Source of the DNA: Sanguinoderma infundibulare
Taxonomy: Eukaryota > Basidiomycota > Agaricomycetes > Polyporales > Polyporaceae
NCBI GenBank assembly: GCA_032821775.1
Contig: JAVLRN010000005.1
Span: 2,542,001 to 2,606,000, forward strand
Direction: 5' to 3'
Length of the DNA stretch: 64,000 nt
Under the pieces are notes generated by a model, which was given only the letters and a program-made list of their open reading frames with translations, made no database searches and was not told the DNA's origin. Each line of letters starts with the position of its first letter. The stretch's first letter is position 1. Made by a program: the position numbers and the translations under genes. Positions 21,378 to 33,932 of the stretch are shown piece by piece.

Positions 21378-23139
21378 TCATGGACTGCCGAAGGCAGGGG
21401 GCTTGTCGGTCAGCTTTTCGATGAATTTGACTGAGTCGAAAGGGTGCAGGTCGGGCGTGGTGTATTGGCTGAACAGAAGACCGGTATATTTGGTCTCCTT
21501 CACAGCATAAAATGCCATGGTCTCTAGGTTGATCTGGTGGTGAGCAGTGAGGTAGAAATAGTCGATACGAAATGATCGGATCCAAGCTGACAATGTCTTA
21601 GGGCCCATATCGGGAGAGGTGGTGCTGGGCTTGATGACAGAGGGATTTGACATGTCATCTATGAGCTGATCCCGCTCAGTGACGATGGAGGGAGCAGGGG
21701 CAGCAACACATATGTGTTTCACCGGCTGGTTGGGCAATGGAGAGCAAGGCTGCGATGAGGGCTCTGGTCTCTTCAAAGGGAGCACGAGCACACCTGGCAC
21801 TATGAAAGGACCTCTGAGGCTACAAGGATCAAAGTCCTTAATCGCGCTGGGCTGGAACAAGAAAGATGTGGATCTGCAACCAGCAGGAATGTACTGACCC
21901 AACACCACGATTGCCATGACTTCATCTGCCTTTCCCTCGACGACCTGTGGCAGAGTGTCCAGAGTATCCAGGAGGGTATGGATCAGAGTTTCGACCCATG
22001 GTTGGAGACCAGCAGGCATTGTGGTGCTGATGGAGAAGCCTTCTCTGTTGAATATGGCAAGGGGGCTCGAAGGATCACAACCCTCTATCTCGCCGTGGAG
22101 ATTGACCCTGTACTGGAGGCATTTGAGGAGTTGGGCATGGTAAGGGGAGCAACAATACTTGTCCTGGTCCGGACTGGGTGTGCAGTCAAACCCTCGCTGG
22201 GAGCATTGATTGCACTGGAGACAACAGTTAGCCGAAAGTGGGGATAGATGCCACATGACATGTACCTTCAGAACATTTTTCCACTGCACAAGGATGTTCT
22301 TCACCTCAAAGGTGTCGACCTGGACCTTCAACTTCGGGGACTCATGAGCGGGATTGGTGGGGGTAGTCATCGCCGCAATAGCCTTGTGCTTGGGAGTCTT
22401 CTTGTGGTCATGGCTTCGGTTTCAAAGGGGCTGGAGAGGGATCGATGTTGTCAATGAGAACAGCAATAGTAGGGACAGCCTTAGGCAGAGGGATCAATGA
22501 AAGGTTCTGGCTTGGAGGCTGCTGGCAGGCGAATGATGAGCCTTGAATGGGAATCTGTATGGGGTGGGCAACTCACTGGAATCTTCGGGAGAACATACTT
22601 GTCATCGAAATGACCATGGGTCTCAGCATATTCAACTATAAAAAGTCAGCAATGACGAAGACAGCAATGGAGCATGCAACTCATGAAGGGCCTCCCCAAA
22701 CCCCACCGTTGATGCAGCTTTCTGCACGTCTATGCTCGTGTGCTCCTGAGACTGGCGGGTGGCAAGCAAGGTAACACCACCTGAAGATTTGGCATCTTAG
22801 AGTGCAGTACTGGCAGCAGCGAGAGCCTCTTGAGCAGCAATGAGCTCGACTTTATGAGCTTCGACCTTGCACTCGCAGGACATGACTAAGTACTGCCGGA
22901 TGAAGTCAAGCACCTTGTCACGGGAAAAGAGTTGCTGCAAACAACTTGAGGATGTCAAAGACACTATCAAATGAAGTGTCGCCATATAGGAGACCGGGAG
23001 ACGGATCAGCCTCTACAATGTTGATGTACTCTTGAAGAAGAGACACCAGGCAGGGCCCATGAGCATGCTCAATGGAAAGTTCGCGAAGACATTGGACTAC
23101 ATTGAGGAAAGCTGACTTGGCAGATGGAGCGGCGGACAT
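21378..23139 (-). pseudogene. Antisense gene aORF2 of A1 with Cys-cluster
   Basis: On the minus strand a coding region starts at MSAAPSAKSAFLNVVQCLRE (23139), continues after a likely intron with VLDFIRQYLVMSCECKVEAH and ends in a 330-codon open frame (22370-21378). Its central part holds CX2CX6C, nine residues, then CCX2YX6C (22119-22222), which is the spacing of a fungal Zn(II)2Cys6 cluster with one cysteine changed to tyrosine. The C-terminal half includes LAIFNREGFSIS, FLFQPSAIKDFD and LLFSQYTTPDLHPFDSVKFI. The A2 counterpart (45140-43264) aligns over the whole length, so the frame has been under coding constraint. Function is unknown; it resembles no Gag or Pol domain. At least one stop and unresolved splice sites make the present copy doubtful as a gene. 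Confidence 0.62.
22119..22222 (-). other. Zn(II)2Cys6-like cysteine cluster, A1
   Basis: Minus-strand residues CNQCSQRGFDC, nine residues later CCSPYHAQLLKC. Two other gypsy copies have the same spacing (A2 44101-44202, A3 31445-31535). Confidence 0.65.
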
Positions 23140-23736
23140 GATGGTAGGAGACAGAGGGACACACGGGTGGCAAGGTAAACGCAGATGGCGATACATATCG
23201 AGCAGAACAATGACTACAGCATCAAAATTTGACAGGGTCCTTGACTTCTTCTGCTGCAGTGGCTACCTTAGTGGCTGTACAGACCCGCACCTCCCACAAA
23301 CAGAGTAATCAATCAATCCACCACAGGCTTCCCCAACTGTTTAGCCATGGAAGACAACCTTCTGGAACTGCAACCCCCCCTTCAGGAAACGATGATGTGA
23401 ATGTAAAGTAGGAAGCAAACCTCTCCTTCCAAGCATGAGTGGTCTGAAGGACCAGGCATGTGAGCCAGACATCAATGCGAGTGTGCTTGCTATCCAGGGC
23501 CACTGCAGCATCTCAAAGATGGAGGGCCAATAGATGCTTGGTCTCACTCTGCACACAGACTTTGCGCGAGATTGAACATGCTGACACGGCAGATGAGCTC
23601 CTCTATGGTCTCCACAAGGTGCGAAGTACCCGGGACAGTGTAGACTTTGTTATGAAGCACGTCGAACTATGGCTCGGTGCCATCGATGGTGCCGTGCATG
23701 CGGCATAGTGTCTCCTAGTGAAGCGCAGAAAACTTC

Positions 23737-26700
23737 TCAGTGCTGAATAGAACTGAATTGAATGGAGAACCTAAATTGACATACAATGTGATAGAAGATG
23801 GCCCCAAGCTTCTTGTGAAGCTTGTCTTCATTGAAGTTGCCACTCTCAATGGATGTGGCGAGACCTCCTATGCTGGCAGAAACAAGAGCACACATCTGGG
23901 GGTCGAGGAGAGAGGATACCTGCATCTGTTCATCAATGAGGGACTCAGGGGAGAGAGGGTTGAAGAAATTGATGTTGGTCAGAAGCTCGTCGTTCGAGGA
24001 TATCGGCATACTGGTGTTGGCTGCAGTGGGCCCAGGAGCGGTCACAAGGCCTGTATCGAGCTCTGTGAAGTCTATACATTGCAGGGGAAGCTAACTACTC
24101 ATCTGTATCGAGCTCTGTGAAGTCTAAGGACTAACAGAGCGCGACACAGGCATGCTAAGGACACGCTGATCACGTGGGTAGGTAGCATACATGTCCAAAC
24201 ACCTATGGCGCTGAACAGGCGCCTACACGACGAGAAATGACAGAGATGTGCACTAAAGTAAACTAGGAGCTCTAACTAGGCTAGAACTGTGCAGTAATGT
24301 AGACAATGCGATAACTATGGAAGGAGTGACATCAGCCCTCAATTACACACTGGGGCACCGATGAAATGGAGACCTTACAACTTGTCACCCACATCTTAGA
24401 GCCTCGGAGCACCAATTATGGTCTACGACAAGTGAACAGTGGCTACTGTCTGCTAACGAGTGGAGGCCTGTTCATGACTACGAATGATCGGGGGCCTGAA
24501 CACGAGCAGCACAGCATCAGCACACCCTATCGCACAACGTACGATGCACACATGTAATCGTGTGTACACGCCATGGGCACCATATCAGTGGAACAAGTTA
24601 CGAGCACACAGGATCAGACACCAATCAGACAACTGTTACATCACCCTCGGTGTTCAAAGGAGATAGCATATCGCTACAGGACTTTGAAAGATGGTCCAGG
24701 TTTGATACATCACATGTTGACACTTGGCTATCAAGCCTAATCATACCTCTGACTCATTGACTGCTTCACTTCCTAGCTTGAGGACCGTACCTGACGTTCC
24801 GACCACCACTGCTGCCTGGGACTCGATGAACGTGCATAACATGTGAATGCAGACTGATAACTCAGGGTCTTCAACCTCCAAGAACACCAACTGCTCAACC
24901 AGCCTCTGCAATTCCAGGATGAGACCTACATCCTCACCAGTGGATACTCGGCACTGATCAGATTGCATAAGGACAACTGCCTCGTAAGATGCAAGATTGA
25001 TGGCAGCTGAAATGTTGTACCTGGCTGGCACTTCCTTGATGGCTAGATGAGACAGCTCCGATAAGACAGCACACGACATCTCGTATCAGTGTTGGACCAT
25101 GCCAAGCTGGCCCTAGGAATATATGAGTGAAAACACACACACCATAGCCTGGACCAAGACTCACCAGCTCGTGTGCAAGAGCAATAAACTGAGCCTGCAT
25201 GCGAGGCTCACTCTCCTCTTCCTTGAGGCTGATGTGCAATCAACTCAGATGGTTTTGAACTTGATGGTATAAGGCAGCACCCAACTCATCGTGAAGGAAC
25301 TCAAGCTCATCATGGACATTCTCATTGGACAGCTGCCATGGGCAGAGCTTGAGAGGAGGTCCGAGCCAGTACATAGGAGTAGAGGATGGTGACAGATGAT
25401 CAGGGATGAAGAACCATTGGCAAAATGTTGCATTTGGAAGGCTTTTACAGCAACAATGGACAGTACTATGGACCCCTCTTCACTCCAATGGCTCCCCAAT
25501 TCTGGACAGCAAACTAGTACCAATCATGGCACCACATCCAGCAGCACCCTGGAAAAATGTTCGATGGGTTTCAATCGCCTCCTTCTCCACCTTTAAAGTG
25601 TACTCCACCAGATCGAAGATGCAGGTGCTCCAAACCATATAGGGATCCTCAATCCGATGCAACATATCATGCACAGCATGAGCATGAGCAGCTTGACAGA
25701 CAGCGTCTTGCTCGATGGATACGACATGATCACTGGACATGACACTTCAGGTGTGGTCAATGAGGTTTGTGACAAATGCTACAATGCTGTGACCCCTGGG
25801 TGCACAATGGGCCCAGACATACAGATTGGTGTAACACTTGTTGGCATGCAGGTAATCAAGGGAGATGAGACAGTACGCAGTCTGGGAGAGATGTTAGACG
25901 TGACTCAATGAATTGGACAGGCATCAAAGAGCTACTCACAATGTCGCAGACAGTCTCGCAGAACAACTCCTTTAAGGGGGCTTTACCAATGGCTTCATCC
26001 AGAGCACCACGGATACAACTGAGATGGTCACAATATTGCACCAGGAGGGCATTGAAGAAAACATGACTCAGCGACTAAAGCTTGGAGGAGGTTATAGCTT
26101 CAGTGTAGGGGTGGCGGATGAGCGAGGCCATGAGGAGGACATGGAGGATGAAAAGTACAACACACAGCTCTTATATAAATCGGACGATAGCAGAAGGAGC
26201 CTGGAATATCATGCGCACAGCAAACATCGGGCACATCGACACAAGAGGGCTGAATTCAAGTCTCAATCCCACATTACTTGCTATGCAACCAATTTACAAG
26301 TCCTCATATATAGTCTTAGATCAAGTATGTGGGTCATACTCCCCATCCTTCAGCATCAATTTGTCCTCGCCATTTCCCTCACCATCATCTCCTTCCACCA
26401 TGACATGGCAATATTCTTCTTCAATGGCTTTATCGTGTTCAGATCAATACATGCAATAACTCTGAAAACCAGTCTTCTCGTAATGGGCATCGTTCTATTC
26501 CTTCTTCACAATGCGCTCGACTTCATCAAGTCATGTGACTAGCACCAGATCAGCGAGGCCTAAATGCTGCCACATCATACGAAGATGGTTGGTGTGCAAG
26601 ACAGCCTTGGAAGTGTGTGCGATCTGAGTGTTCAGCTCTGCCTCCTTGCTCTCATCGCACAGGCCATGAAAGTGCAATGTAAACTCCTTGTCCAGGTGCA

Positions 26701-27047
26701 TCTGCTGTGAGGTAACGGCAATTCCATCCACGATCTGGTGGTATCAATTGAGTAGGAGGAGCGACAGCTCTGACAGAATGATGCAGGTATTCTGCGAAGC
26801 AAGCATTCAGCAGCAAGACAATAAGAAGCAATGATATACATACAATGTCGGAGACCAAGCCGCACATGCAATGGTGAAGCTCAGCTTTGGTGGACTCAGG
26901 ATTGAGTATAACGTGTTCGAGCTCGAAGATGAGGCCCTCGATGCATTCTACATGAAGAGGGGATAGCTGCTTCGTGAGGGACTCGATCTCACAAAAAACA
27001 TTTTCAGTGTCGAGAGGGATGCCACCAGCAGGAGGGAGGAAGGCCAT
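23737..27047 (-). pseudogene. Antisense gene aORF1 of A1
   Basis: The minus strand opens with MAFLPPAGGIPLDTENVFCE at 27047, 216 bases from the 3' LTR, followed by TKQLSPLHVECIEGLIFELE. Further minus-strand pieces are GIAVTSQQMHLDKEFTLHFH (26731 onward), EAIGKAPLKELFCETVCDIV (about 26000), YMVWSTCIFDLVEYTLKVEK (about 25640), EPRMQAQFIALAHELVSLGP (about 25200), a 112-codon frame 25079-24741 with EVPARYNISAAINLASYEAV, and SSLLDPQMCALVSASIGGLA (about 23910). They are separated by gaps with plausible GT-AG borders, suggesting a spliced, helix-rich protein of unknown function. A2 has counterparts of the first and last pieces. A truncated copia LTR (24015-24329) interrupts it. Splice structure is not resolved. 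Confidence 0.5.
24015..24329 (-). repeat. Truncated copia LTR of the element Y family
   Basis: TGTTGGCTGCAGTGGGCC to GGAAGGAGTGA matches the first 315 bp of the LTR at 11498-11924, including the internal near-duplication. The last 110 bp are missing. This copy keeps the original TGTTGGC end and so defines the LTR terminus. The following 400 bases (24330-24740) are unrelated to the LTR and I cannot assign them. Confidence 0.85.
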
Positions 27048-27248
27048 GGTGTGAGGGAGGAAGAATCAATGGAGCTATTAGAGACACCCTCAATCACCCT
27101 CTTTAAACCGCATTCTTGGTAACGACAGCTCTGATGGCATCTGCCAATTTTTGGTTGTGATGCAACTGCAGCAATGCTATCCATGATATTTGCATGTCAA
27201 GTGCCACCCATTAAATGACAGCAACAGGACCAGGGATGGTCCAGATTT

Positions 27249-27262
27249 CAGTGGGGAGGAGG
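27249..27262 (+). promoter_or_regulatory. 3' polypurine tract of A1
   Basis: CAGTGGGGAGGAGG directly precedes the LTR start TGATGG. The same sequence precedes the LTR of A2 (46756-46769). Confidence 0.75.
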
Positions 27263-28170
27263 TGATGGGACTGATACTGGTGCCATCGATGGAATCAGAT
27301 GAACGAGACACATGAAGCACACTTCATGTAGGTGACCATTGGACCACCATTGGACTATCACCGCAGTGGGATACTGGCCTTGGCAAGAGATGCTCAGTTC
27401 TTGGACTATGGTATTGAAGGTGGTAGGTGGGATGTGATAGAGCTCAAGGACAGGATGCAGTCATGTGACTTACTGACCCAGCAACAGTACTTGTTCGACA
27501 GGACAGCAACTTGTCCTTCAGATCGCATAGAATGTGCACAGTGGGTCTGAAGGGGGTACTCCTCGGGGATTATGGCTGGGAGTGGCTGGGTCTGCTTCAG
27601 ATATAGAGTAGTGGCATGTATATAGTCATCAGTACATTTTGGGATAGACAGCTTTTGCCTCCCCACAGTTCAGAGCTCAGTGTGACTGTCTGCTATGGCT
27701 GCTCCTCATATTCCATGCCCTCGGGCAGCATCAGCATCTAGTTTCTAGCCTATCTAGCCCATCTAGCCTCTAGTCCTTCAGCATCTAGTTTCTAGCCTAT
27801 CTAGCCCATCTAGCCTCTAGTCCTTCAGCATCTAGCTTCTAGCCTATCTAGCCCATCTAGCTCTAGTGATTCCTCTAGTTGAGCTTCGAATGCCACTCGA
27901 CTCTACTCTCTCTCACCTATTCCTGTCTATGACTCGCTTTGGACCCCTCCAACCATTGTCAATTCGGTCTGACCCTCTCCTATCCAGGTCCGAGCCTGCA
28001 CCATGTCGGACCACCTTTACACCTTCCCCTTTCCATTCAGAGGCCCTCCACTTTGGTTAGTTGGTCATTCAGAGGACATGAGATCTGAAGCTTCCTCGCT
28101 CTCTTCACCCATGGCACCCTACCTTCTCTGGAGTACATCCTATGTGCTCAGGCCCCGCTTTGGATCATCA
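27263..28170 (+). repeat. Gypsy family-A LTR (A1 3' LTR / A3 5' LTR)
   Basis: The 908-bp LTR begins TGATGGGACTG and ends GGATCATCA, giving TGATG/CATCA ends. It closely matches 46770-47632. It contains a tandem repeat with a 47-bp period (27732-27868). Directly behind it the A3 sequence begins inside RNase H, so one LTR borders both elements. Confidence 0.82.
27732..27868 (+). repeat. 47-bp tandem repeat inside the LTR
   Basis: About 2.9 units, starting CAGCATCTAG at 27732, 27779 and 27826, and rich in CTAG and CATCTAGCC. The LTR at 46770 has a shorter version near 47240-47325. Confidence 0.85.
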
Positions 28171-28221
28171 CCGTGCATTAGGTGCTCTTCATCTGTGACT
28201 GGTTGGTGTTCGACACTTCAT

Positions 28222-30050
28222 TGTTGAGGTCGACGTGCAGTACATTCAAGGGATGCTCTCTAACTCTGACATTGTTCTGTCCGCATCAGTTAACTGGTGG
28301 ATCATGTCCATCCTTATATTCCACTTTGAGCTAGTGCATGTACTGGACGAGCACCATGCACTGGACAGTCTTTCACATTGTCCCCTGCAGGAGGGTGATC
28401 CTCTGCCAGAAGAAGATGACTTTGAAGAGTGGATTGACAAGCTCTACAGTTTCACCGCAGAAGTTATCCTACCTCCTCACCTCTGTGATGCACCATTGCG
28501 CTCCGATGAGGACCTCTCATACCCTGTGGAACTATGTGTGTCCACACTGTTGCAGATTCTGATGCAGATGCTTGATACCATGATGCTTGATACCATGTGT
28601 GACATCCAACTGGAGAATGATGTGGACCGCATCCTGTCATATGACACATTTCTTCATAGACCCTCTGCACTCGAGGTGGAGAAGCAGGTACTCATAGTTA
28701 CAAGGTTCTTGCACAAACTGCAGGGTCTGACAGGCCTTGATGAGCAACAATTTGAGGGCTTCTATAAGTTCACTCTTCAGTTTGCCCTTGATGAACATGG
28801 TTTTCTGTGGAAGCACCATGTGGAGGGTGCACACTGTAAGGTCACCCCTCTCACATGCTGACCTGAGATCCTCCATGACTTGCATGACTGTATTGGACAC
28901 TGCAGATACTTCGCTACATGCATGTTTGTCTGCGACCACTTCTGGTGGCCCAACATGATCTCTGATGTCAAGTGATATGTTTGGACATGCCATCTCTGTC
29001 AAGTGCACCAGATGATGAAGATCCTCATCCCCACGACTGTCTTGTATCCTGCTGCTCTGATGATCAAGGTCCACATTGACTCCGCGTGAATGCCAGGATC
29101 ACACAAGTTCCTCATTCACACACGCTGTGCAACTATGTCCTGGTCTGAAGCACACGCCATAACCTCTGAGGGCACACACATGCTTGGTGAGTTCCTCTTC
29201 CAGGACATCATCATGTGGTGGAATGCAGTCAGTGAGATTGTCTCTGACAACAGTTTGCCATGGGTGAAGGTGCTCAAATATCTCATGTTCAAATACCATA
29301 TAAACCACATCTGCATCTCTGGCTACAACTCATGTGCAAACAGCATTATTGAAAGCCCTCACCACCTGATGCACAACATCCTTTTCAAGGCAATGGATGG
29401 CAACAGCAAGAAGTGGGCAACTCAGCTTCACTCTGTGCTGTGGGCTGACCACACAACCACATGTCATAGGCTAGGCTGTTCCCCATACTTTGCACTCACA
29501 GGCATGCACCCAGTGTTGCTGCTCAACATCATCAAAGCTATGTACCTCACTCCAACCACTGACAGAGTCTTTATGACTGAGGACCTTCTTGCTCACCATG
29601 CGGTGACCTTGCAGAAGCATGAGCACCAGGTTACTCTCATTTGCTCCATGGTTTATGAGGTGAGGATGACTGCTGTCAAGCGGCTTGAGGAGCAGCACTA
29701 CTGTCCCATGCATAACTATGACTGCAAACTGAACACCCTAGTTCTCTTATGCAATACGGCAATCGAGAAGTCCCTCAACAGGAAGATGCATCTGCGCTAC
29801 CTGGGACCTTACCTCATTGTCACCTGCAACCATGGAAAGGTATACATCCTCTCTGAGCTCGATGGCACAGTGCTCGACCACCCCATCATGGTGTTCTGTA
29901 TTATACCCTACCTTGTATGAATGAAGGTCATCAATGTACTCCACAGTTGGTTAGACACTGACATGCATCATATACATGACCTTGAAGCCTCTTCAGACAA
30001 GGGCAAGGGTGCTGATGACTTTGATGCAGACCTAGTGGATAACATTTGAG
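28222..30050 (+). pseudogene. A3 RNase H end and integrase
   Basis: From 28235 a 208-codon open frame begins with VQYIQGMLSNSDIVLSASVN and ALDSLSHCPLQEGD, the end of RNase H and its tether, then runs into the integrase N-terminal region to 28861. After stops, integrase continues at 28890 (HFWWPNMISDV, CHLCQVHQMMK: an HHCC-like zinc region). A 276-codon open frame (29090-29920) holds SEIVSDNSLPWVKVLKYLMF, YHINHICISGYNSCANSIIE and LNRKMHLRYLGPYLIVTCN, matching the core with the second and third acidic residues and the GPY/F module. Although the frame is long, it lacks the N-terminal half of pol and stops separate the domains, so it cannot make an active enzyme. Confidence 0.82.
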
Positions 30051-30794
30051 CCACCCTGTTCTTGCCATTCTGCTGAGCAGTCAACCGGGATGATCAACAT
30101 TTCAGTGGGGGGGAGAGATAGGTGCTGGCTACTGTGCAGTTGCATATGGACTTTGGTTTCCTTTCTACTTATACAACATAGACTCTATTTCTTTATTTCC
30201 CTCCTCTTTACTTACATGACAGGCACAACTTCCTTTCATGTGATGATGTTTTCTAACACACAGCTATTTTATTTCTACTATGCTACTATATATGACAAAA
30301 CATGATTTATGACATGAAATCCACGACATGAGATGATACTATGGATAAGATATATAAAAGACAAAGAGATTACAGTGATATACAATACTACAATGATTCA
30401 AGAACTTTTTTTGGACTTTTACTACTTTTCTGTAATGACAAGACTGAAGCGACAGAATAGGACAAGAAATGCACTGTGTGGTGCAGCTATCCTACAAAGC
30501 GAAAGAAGTCCAAGATGGCAAACATGAAGAGATAACAGAACCAACATGACTAAGAAGATGACAATGGTGATCCACCTACTTGCATGAAGATGATGGGCCC
30601 TTGCTGCCACAGCATGGCACTCACTTTGACTGGTACTGGCCAAAGGGCAGCCCAGTATGTTCCATATCCTGTGTGCAGAGGAACTCCATCATCATGCGGT
30701 TGAGGTTCACCCACAAGGCAAGGCACATATACTCCTACTGGATATGTAAGACTTCACTGTCCAGGAGGGTGTGCCCTTCTTCAACAACAGACAT
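30051..30794. other. A3 region between pol and antisense genes, with internal purine tract
   Basis: Behind the integrase stop lies CAGTGGGGGGGAGAG (30103-30117), a second purine tract almost identical to the 3' one. After it follows AT-rich DNA with no gene on either strand. The antisense gene aORF2 ends at 30795. Transcripts from both strands would meet here. Confidence 0.5.
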
Positions 30795-32711
30795 TCACAT
30801 GGTGACCATGGGGTGGGCCAATGATGATGACGTGACAGGCTGAGGAGCTGTGATAACAGGCTCTTCCACAAAAGCAGGGCCATTGATGACCATTGGTGGG
30901 AAGTCATAGGGTGCAGAGTCACTGCTCTGGATGGTGATGTTAACCTTTTGCTTGTCGCCTTTTGGCATGGTCACAGTTGGTGCGCGTGGTGCAGGGGCAG
31001 GCATGTTGTCCTTATACACTGATGGGTTGAGTTCATCTTCCTCATCATGGCAGCCATTCTCATCGTTTGGTGTGTCTGTGTCAATCTGTGTGCCCTCATC
31101 AGGGTCAACCTTGGTGCACTCCTCATCCTCGTCAATCAAGCTGGCTGTGCCCTCCATGTACTTCTCAGGCAGAGCAGGCAGGTCCTCCCTGGGGACCTTG
31201 AAGTTCATCGGCCCCATGCATGGAGGGTTGAACTTCAAGCATTTGAGGTGCACTGCCAGTTGCACGGGCTCGTCAACTTGCAGCTTCTAGTCTGGGAGGC
31301 TTTTGATGTGCTGCACAATCACCTCGCACATGCCATGGTCACCCTCCTTGATCTCCACTGCGAATGAGTGTCCCTCACTGTTATAAACAGTGACAATCTT
31401 CTTCTTGTACCAAATGTCACTGGACCAGTTCTACAGAAAATGCTTGCATGAGATGTGCTTTGCCACACACGCTGTGCAGCACATGCTGATGGTTGATGGC
31501 TTGCACTCACTGTTGGTCTTCCAGCATCCATTGCACTGGGAGGTGGTCTACAAGACATATGCAATCTTACTACCACTGTGCTTCTGGGCCTTCTTTGGCA
31601 TGCTCTCAGTTTCTGCAGCTTCAGCAGCCTTGCACTTTGCCACAATCGAGTGGGATAGGAGGACCTTTTTGGCAGACAACAACATGGTGATTGTGCACAT
31701 TGAGGTCTTTGGCACAGGGTCTTCATCAGCTAACATGTCCATGTTGATGGGCGAGTCAACAGTGGCAGCGCACTCCTTACCCTTTTTACTTGTTGTGCTG
31801 GTCTTCTTTTGACGAGGTGCAGCAGGCAGAAGGTCACTCTTGGTCGTGACCTGAGAATGCGTGGATGGCCATGGGGTAATCAATGATGTGATGGAGGGTT
31901 TGGCCATATTGAACTTGGCAGGTGATGCAGTCACCTTCAGCACATTTACCTTCAACAGGGGTGAGCATATGCCCAGCAGGGTCAGTGCAGCATTGGTACC
32001 CCCAGTTGACATGGTGGCAATGGGCTTTCTGGTGGGTGTCTGAGAAACTGACGATGATGCAGCAGCAGCTAATGATGACATGCTTGGTTGTGACCATGGG
32101 GCCTCTGTAGGTTTGCCTGTTAGGCTGGCCTGCTGGTCCTTGTCTGAACAAATATGATTTAGTGTGGCTCACCATGCATATGATGGGATCACTCACATTC
32201 ACACTCCACCTGAGCCTCTACCTTATGGGTCTGTTCGAGGTCAGCGAACATTTTGTTCACCTGGCCATTGATTTTCCTCTTTGCCACCCATCCCTCCTCT
32301 GCTAAGAGGTCCTCATTGTCAACCTACATCTGGATGGCTTGATGCTCAGTGATGAGCTCTGCGTGGCACACCTCAAGTTCTGCACACCACTTTAAGCAGG
32401 CAGGGTCACGTGCACAAACCATACATCTTCATGAGGTGTTGAGCCTCAGTATCAGAGCAGTGACCCCTGGTGAGATCACAGAACTGTGTGAAGTGCGCAT
32501 CTGCCAGTACAAGTGAAGGGAGTGCACTGATCACATCCAGGAACTGGTTGTGGAGCTGGCTGCACACAATGGTGTTCAGACTGTCGCTCAGGATGATGAG
32601 CTCCTCGATGAGCTTGACAAAGGGGCTGGTGTCGATGTCCAGCAGGTTCATCCAGCTAAGCACGTGGTGGACCTTGATGTCCTTGGAAGCAACAGCTTGA
32701 GAGTTGGGCAT
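30795..32711 (-). pseudogene. Antisense gene aORF2 of A3 with Cys-cluster
   Basis: The minus strand opens with MPNSQAVASKDIKVHHVLSW at 32711 and includes LNTIVCSQLHNQFLDVISAL. It continues with AELEVCHAELITEHQAIQM, a 177-codon frame (32081-31548) rich in S, T and K (with PAAPRQKKTSTTSKKGKEC), the cysteine cluster CNGCWKTNSEC, seven residues, CCTACVAKHISC (31535-31445), and a 156-codon acidic frame (31265-30795) with TKVDPDEGTQIDTDTPNDEN. Layout and cluster agree with the aORF2 genes of A1 and A2, although the flanking sequence has diverged strongly. The cluster has all six cysteines. Two stops separate the pieces; some could be introns. The function is unknown, and DNA binding is only an inference from the cluster. 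Confidence 0.6.
31445..31535 (-). other. Zn(II)2Cys6-like cysteine cluster, A3
   Basis: CX2CX6C, seven residues, CCX2CX6C on the minus strand. All six positions of the fungal binuclear cluster pattern are cysteine. Confidence 0.68.
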
Positions 32712-33431
32712 GGTGGAGACGGTTGCGGGATGAGGAAGTGGGCATGCAAAAGAGAAGGCCGATGCTGACCCCCAAGTCTATATGGCCAGGCTCAAAAACA
32801 CGTGCAATGGCCTCTTCAACCTTCTACTACTTCTCTGCACATCCCCAGAAAGCATTGTTCAGGGTCCACACCATGTGAGCAGCACTGAGCAGTTGGCACA
32901 TCTGTTACGTTATGCATCAAGCTTCTACCTGTCTTCAGTTCCTCATTTACAGCATGAATGTTTCAACTTCCTTATCTGCTCAGAAGCACTGCCTCATTCC
33001 TCGATCAATTACAATTGTCCTCAATTGTCCTCAATTCCTCTCACTGATGCCTGGATACCATGCACAGTGATGCTGAAGCCTCAGCTGCACTGTGGATGGC
33101 ATTCATCTTCTGTCAAGCGGTCAGCTTCATACTGACTGTTTTTGGGTGCACTGACTCACTGTGCTGCCCTGGCCTGCTTAAAGGACCCTTATTCAGCTGC
33201 CGACCTCATTCAATTTCTCATAATGGCACTCCCTTGAAGCTGGTGTACTTACGGTGCATGTCCTTCTTGTTCTATGTGAACCAATGGATGAACTCTTTGA
33301 CATGTGCTTGATCCACAGCACAGAGGTTCATTCCTGCATGCTCCAGAATGTACTGAACTAAGAACATCCCAATACATTTTCACCACTGCCCACTGCAGCC
33401 AGAGTTCACTGGTGAGTGCTTCACATTGTAC

Positions 33432-33782
33432 TCAGTCAAACTTGGTGTCAAAATGCACCAAGATTTCAGGCATGTTCCACATCTTGAGCATCAGCTTCAC
33501 CTGGTTGGTGGCCGACAGGATGACAGTGGAGTCTGCGCAGATGTGCAACAGCACTCCCTGCACCATGCAGTGAGCATGAGGCTGACAGTTAATGATGTGA
33601 AGACATACAAGGCCTAGCATGAGGTGGTCCAGACACTTCTTCACATCCGCCTCAATGAATGCCTCTCCGTTCATGACAATTTGCAGCTTGGCTATCTGGC
33701 ACTCCACCGTGTCTTTGGCCTTTGGCAGCAGGATCATGCAGACCTCATTGCAGTGCTGTTCCATGTTGTTGAGTGCACTCAT
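33432..33782 (-). pseudogene. Antisense gene aORF1 of A3, first part
   Basis: The minus strand opens with MSALNNMEQHCNEVCMILLP at 33782 (an upstream ATG at 33803 is in the same frame), then CQIAKLQIVMNGEAFIEADV and CLDHLMLGLV. Position, about 150 bases from the 3' polypurine tract, and pattern agree with the start of aORF1 in A1 and A2. Later pieces (about 33400-32800) are too degraded to trace. Confidence 0.45.
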
Positions 33783-33932
33783 CATACATGGAGTAGGGTG
33801 CATTGTTCATGGTGTTCTTTTGCCCTGTAGTCTTTATCCTCAGTCCTCCATGGCTTTCTCCCTTTCCAGTTCATTGACTTCTGTGCAGTGTCAACTGAAC
33901 TGAGGACAGTTTAAATGTCAGTGGGGGGGAGG

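Larger units (their letters stand above)
18641..28170 (+). mobile_element. Ty3/gypsy element A1, pol deleted, antisense block retained
   Basis: The element keeps gag (about 18660-20585), a purine tract (20991-21003), a long antisense coding block (27047-21378), a 3' polypurine tract and a 3' LTR (27263-28170). Protease, RT and integrase are missing: gag is followed after 400 bases by the region that in A2 lies behind integrase. The 5' LTR is not seen. CpG is less depleted than in A2 and A3, so it may be the youngest of the three. Confidence 0.75.

Noticed and set aside
26024..26542. A 172-codon plus-strand frame with hydrophobic segments
   Set aside because: It lies in the antisense block of A1. 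No counterpart occurs in A2 or A3 and no family is recognised, while minus-strand pieces here align between copies.
27732..27868. Regular repeats that might suggest a CRISPR array
   Set aside because: The units are contiguous with no unique spacers and lie in an LTR of a fungal genome.
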